NCBI GenBank assembly: GCA_004557855.1
Contig: SFFJ01000006.1
Coordinates: forward strand, 51,450-115,449
Length of the DNA stretch: 64,000 bases
DNA from: Oscillospiraceae bacterium
GTDB lineage: Bacteria; Bacillota; Clostridia; Oscillospirales; Ruminococcaceae
Reading direction: 5' to 3'
Made by a program: the position numbers and the translations under genes
Notes under the pieces: generated by a model
What the model was told of the DNA's origin: nothing
Database searches by the model: none
Seen by the model: only the letters and a program-made list of their open reading frames with translations
Shown: positions 61,545 to 64,000 of the stretch, one piece after another
Layout: each line of letters opens with the position of its first letter
Position numbering within the stretch: position 1 is the first letter of the stretch

Positions 61545-62651
61545 ATGACATTAAACACAGAATATATGGGTCTCAAGCTCAAAAATCCCATTTTGGTGGC
61601 GGCCGGCCCGTGGAGCCGGGACCGTGCTTCCATTCAGCGCTCCATCGATGCGGGCGCAGGCGCCGTCGTCACCGAAACCATCACACTGGAGGCCAACCAG
61701 AACCCCAGCCCCCGCCTGTACATGGGCAGCGCCGGGCAGATGTTCAATACCACCCTGTTCTCCGGTATCCACCTGGAGCAGTGGGAGCAGGAATTTGAGG
61801 CGCTACAGCGGGGCGATTGCAAGCTGATCGCCAGCATTTGGGGCAATACCCCCAGTGAGCTGGCGTATCTGGCCGGCAAGGTGGAGCGCATGGGCGCCGA
61901 TGCCGTCGAGGTCAGCGTTTCCGCGCCGCTGGGCACCCGCATGGAGGCCGGTACCGTCCCGCGGGAAATCTTCGATTTTGTCAGCGCCGTCACCGGTGCG
62001 GTGGATATCCCCGTTTCGGTCAAGCTCTCCTACGAAGCCTCCAATTTCAGCGGCTTTACCGCCTCGCTGGAACGGGCGGGGGTCGCAGGCGTCACCGCCA
62101 TCGATGCCCTGAAGGGGCTGATGGGGGTGGACCTGGAGCATCACCGCACCCTGATGCCCACCTACGGCGGGTACAGCGGGCAGCACATCCGCCCCATAGC
62201 GCTTGCCACCATCGCCACCCTCAAGCAGACCACCGGCTTCCCCATCTGCGGCTGCGGCGGCATCAATACCGCCCATGACGCCCTTGAATTCATCATGCTG
62301 GGCGCCCGGTGCGTCCAGCTGGCCAGCGTACTGCTGCGGGAGGGCTACGAAGCCATCCCGCGCATTCTGGGCGATCTGGAACGCTGGATGACCGCCCACG
62401 GCTATTCCTCACTGGAGGAGGTCTGCGGGCTGGCGCTCAATTCGCTGATGCCCTTTGAGGAGCTGCCGCCCCGTCCCCTTACCGCCCGTCTTACCGGCGG
62501 CTGCGATGGCTGCGGCAAATGTGTCCACAGCTGCCTGTACGGCGCCATTTCCATCAGGGACGGCAAGGTCGTGATCGATGACGCCCGCTGCACCGGCTGC
62601 GGCATGTGCCGGGCCGTCTGCCCGCAAAACGCGCTGGCGCTGCGCTGGTAA
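61545..62651 (+). CDS. Dihydroorotate/dihydropyrimidine-dehydrogenase-like flavoprotein fused to a 2[4Fe-4S] ferredoxin
   Basis: 368 residues. The FMN TIM barrel starts L-G-L-K-L-K-N-P-I-L-V-A-A-G-P and includes K-L-S-Y-E-A and C-G-C-G-G-I-N. Two ferredoxin clusters are C-terminal: C-D-G-C-G-K-C-V-H-S-C and C-T-G-C-G-M-C-R-A-V-C-P. Related enzymes (PreA, PyrD) reduce uracil or oxidise dihydroorotate, but the catalytic segment that reads N-x-S-C-P-N in them reads S-V-S-A-P-L here. Both the Asn and the Cys are missing. It is in one operon with the LacI regulator next to codBA, so a pyrimidine-like substrate is likely. The exact reaction is unknown. Confidence 0.82.
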   Translation: MTLNTEYMGLKLKNPILVAAGPWSRDRASIQRSIDAGAGAVVTETITLEANQNPSPRLYMGSAGQMFNTTLFSGIHLEQWEQEFEALQRGDCKLIASIWGNTPSELAYLAGKVERMGADAVEVSVSAPLGTRMEAGTVPREIFDFVSAVTGAVDIPVSVKLSYEASNFSGFTASLERAGVAGVTAIDALKGLMGVDLEHHRTLMPTYGGYSGQHIRPIALATIATLKQTTGFPICGCGGINTAHDALEFIMLGARCVQLASVLLREGYEAIPRILGDLERWMTAHGYSSLEEVCGLALNSLMPFEELPPRPLTARLTGGCDGCGKCVHSCLYGAISIRDGKVVIDDARCTGCGMCRAVCPQNALALRW

Positions 62652-62688
62652 GATGAGCCCCCTCCTCCCCACGCAAACCCCACCCTAT

Positions 62689-62775
62689 GGCCCGCAGGGC
62701 AGCCCGCCCCTGCCGGGGCGGGCTCCGCGGCCTCCGGCCGCGTGCGGCCGCCTGCGGCGGCCGGCCCTGCGGGCC
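62689..62775. repeat. Cloverleaf element M
   Basis: The 12-bp outer arms 62689-62700 and 62764-62775 enclose hairpins 62701-62724 (10 bp, loop TGCC), 62726-62742 (7 bp, loop TCC) and 62745-62763 (8 bp, loop TGC). It is followed by CCCCTGCAC and is nearly identical to element N, including flanks. Confidence 0.93.
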
Positions 62776-62835
62776 CTCCCCCTGCACAAACTCTCCCGCA
62801 CAGCCCCCGCTCCCTGCCGGGGACTTTTTTGTCGA

Positions 62836-62865
62836 TTGACGACCCCTGCCCCTTTTTGATATAAT
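62836..62865 (+). promoter_or_regulatory. Promoter of the five-helix membrane protein gene
   Basis: TTGACG (62836-62841), 18-bp spacer, TATAAT (62860-62865). Confidence 0.78.
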
Positions 62866-62912
62866 ATTTATCAAGGGGTCCGCCCCCAAAAATAAGAAAA
62901 GGAGAACCGTCT

Positions 62913-63533
62913 ATGACCTATCCCAACGCCGCCGCAGGACTCAAATCCATCTACCAGGCCAAGCTGGTGGGGCTTATCTCCATCGTGCTGGTCATCATCC
63001 CCATCGTCCAGATCTTTGCCGTCGCCGCGCTGCTGGTCGCAGGATTTCTTGCGCTGGTAGGGCTGTACCAGTGCCGCAAGGACGACCCCGGCTACAATAC
63101 TGCCTTCATGCTGGTGCTTGCCTCCTTTGTCATCAACCTGCTCTCCAACCTCCTTCAAGCTTACTTTAATGCTCCCGCCATCATCGTCACCCTCATCTCG
63201 GTCGTAAGCGACGTGCTGACGCTGGCTTCCCTGTACTTTGTGTGCATCACCACCAACCGCCTGCTGCAAACCATCGGCACCGACACCCGTACCATCGACC
63301 GCGGCGTATTGGTGTGGCGCCTCAATGTGATCTGCACCGCCATTCTTATCGTGTGCGAGCTGCTGCAGGCCTTCTCCTCCGATATCGCAACCGTCTTTGC
63401 GGGCTTTTTGGCCATCTTCGCGCTGATCGCCCAGCTTGTGGGCAGCATTCTGTATATCCTGTACCTGCGGGACGCCTATCGCGCCCTGCAATCCGCCGTC
63501 CCGCCGGAGGATCGGGTCCAGCAGATGATGTGA
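62913..63533 (+). CDS. Integral membrane protein of unknown function
   Basis: 206 residues with about five membrane segments (about 17-52, 62-80, 85-115, 135-152 and 160-183). A short cytoplasmic start N-A-A-A-G-L-K-S-I-Y-Q-A-K precedes the first. No family signature is recognised. AAAAGGAG precedes the ATG and a good promoter lies upstream. It is flanked on both sides by near-identical cloverleaf elements (M and N). Its role is unknown. Confidence 0.75.
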   Translation: MTYPNAAAGLKSIYQAKLVGLISIVLVIIPIVQIFAVAALLVAGFLALVGLYQCRKDDPGYNTAFMLVLASFVINLLSNLLQAYFNAPAIIVTLISVVSDVLTLASLYFVCITTNRLLQTIGTDTRTIDRGVLVWRLNVICTAILIVCELLQAFSSDIATVFAGFLAIFALIAQLVGSILYILYLRDAYRALQSAVPPEDRVQQMM

Positions 63534-63580
63534 TCCCACTCCACCACCCGCCGGGGTCTCCCCTGCAAACCCCACCCTAT

Positions 63581-63667
63581 GGCCCGCAGGGCAGCCCGCC
63601 CCTGCCGGGGCGGGCTCCGCGGCCTTCGGCCGCGTGCGGCCGCCTGCGGCGGCCGGCCCTGCGGGCC
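63581..63667. repeat. Cloverleaf element N
   Basis: The same core as element M with few substitutions; outer arms 63581-63592 and 63656-63667. The left flank CCCCTGCAAACCCCACCCTA is shared with M. The 63534-64000 gap contains this element, a minus-strand terminator and the 70-bp direct repeats. Confidence 0.93.
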
Positions 63668-63737
63668 CTCTCCCTGCACCAACTCCCCCTGCACCAACTC
63701 CCCCGCACATCCCCCGCAAATAATACTCCCCGTATAG

Positions 63738-63762
63738 AAAAAGCCTCCCACCACGGGAGGCT
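63738..63762 (-). terminator. Terminator on the minus strand near the window end
   Basis: On the minus strand, AGCCTCCC and GGGAGGCT form an 8-bp stem followed by TTTT. It would end a transcript entering from the right of the window. Confidence 0.6.
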
Positions 63763-63777
63763 CTCATTATCGCAGCA

Positions 63778-63847
63778 AAAAGACGCCACCACCTGCGCGC
63801 AGGCTTTTCTCCTTCGTAAGGAGGGGGAAGTGTGAAGGGGGAACCAT
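63778..63847. repeat. 70-bp direct repeat, copy 1
   Basis: It begins AAAAGACGCCACCACCTGCG and ends GTGAAGGGGGAACCAT. Copy 2 starts at 63931. A perfect 13-bp inverted repeat, TGAAGGGGGAACC / GGTTCCCCCTTCA, spans its end (63833-63863). Confidence 0.92.
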
Positions 63848-63930
63848 TGCGGTTCCCCCTTCACGTTAAATCAGGGCAGCGACTGGAAAATCTGTAAAAA
63901 TGCCTGCGTTCCCCAAGACCCACCAAATAG

Positions 63931-64000
63931 AAAAGACGCCACCACCCGCGCACAGGCTTTTCTCCTCCGCAAGGAGGGGGAAGTGTGAAGGGGGAACCAT
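63931..64000. repeat. 70-bp direct repeat, copy 2 (runs off the window)
   Basis: Same as copy 1 with a few substitutions (for example CCCGCGCACAGG for CCTGCGCGCAGG). The window stops at the point where copy 1's inverted repeat begins its right arm, so the element continues beyond 64000. Confidence 0.92.

Overview
The window is chromosomal DNA from a high-GC, Gram-positive anaerobe of the class Clostridia, most likely Oscillospiraceae (Ruminococcaceae). The evidence is gene content and order: a dcw cell-wall and division cluster headed by mraZ, ylxM-ffh-rpsP-khpA-rimM-trmD, spoVG, a glmS ribozyme, a lysine riboswitch, CIRCE-controlled groESL, and dapF with dapL. Genus and species cannot be fixed from the sequence alone. 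I see no rRNA, tRNA, insertion sequence, phage gene or CRISPR array.

Layout. 1-6.5 kb: end of an unknown gene, a DUF5058/membrane protein/M20 peptidase operon, an ECF sigma factor with an unusual anti-sigma protein carrying two degenerate M23 domains, and a cysteine-free thioredoxin-fold protein. 6.5-25 kb: a YegP-like protein, prfC, an FkbM-type methyltransferase, a ribbon-helix-helix gene with clpB, a candidate structured RNA, htpG, a beta-CASP nuclease, a lipoprotein, a HAD phosphatase, an alanine-type aminotransferase, a lysine-riboswitch-controlled NhaC-family transporter, and murC. 25-28 kb: spoVG, then the glmS ribozyme and glmS. 27.8-41.8 kb: the dcw cluster on the minus strand (mraZ, rsmH, ftsL, PBP, murE, murF, mraY, ftsW, murG, murA, ftsQ, ftsZ), without murD, murB or ftsA. 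42-49.7 kb: a coiled-coil protein, rsmD, uvrC, HPr, and the ylxM-to-trmD operon. 49.9-57 kb: an XRE regulator pair, groEL/groES, dapF, dapL, an HD hydrolase and a membrane-anchored protein. 57-64 kb: cytosine deaminase and permease opposite a LacI-family regulator with a ferredoxin-fused flavoprotein, a membrane protein, and a 70-bp repeat cut by the window end.

Together the genes are mostly housekeeping for peptidoglycan synthesis and division (glmS to MurA/C/E/F/G, MraY, FtsW, PBP, FtsZ), with meso-diaminopimelate supply (dapL, dapF), lysine-responsive transport, protein quality control (ClpB, HtpG, GroESL) and translation or secretion (Ffh, RimM, TrmD, S16, RF3, RsmH, RsmD). Many promoters match the sigma-A consensus with 17-bp spacers. 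Visible control elements are CIRCE, three MraZ boxes, the lysine riboswitch, the glmS ribozyme and three LacI-type operators around codBA.

The most striking unexplained feature is a family of 15 GC-rich intergenic elements, about 75-110 bp each. Every one folds as a four-way-junction cloverleaf: an 11-25 bp outer stem enclosing exactly three hairpins, mostly with 3-nt loops. Stem sequences differ between copies while pairing is kept, and most copies have a CCCCTGC-type motif just outside. They lie only between transcription units or at gene borders and never inside the long operons. A second notable item is a ~138-nt structured RNA candidate between clpB and htpG.
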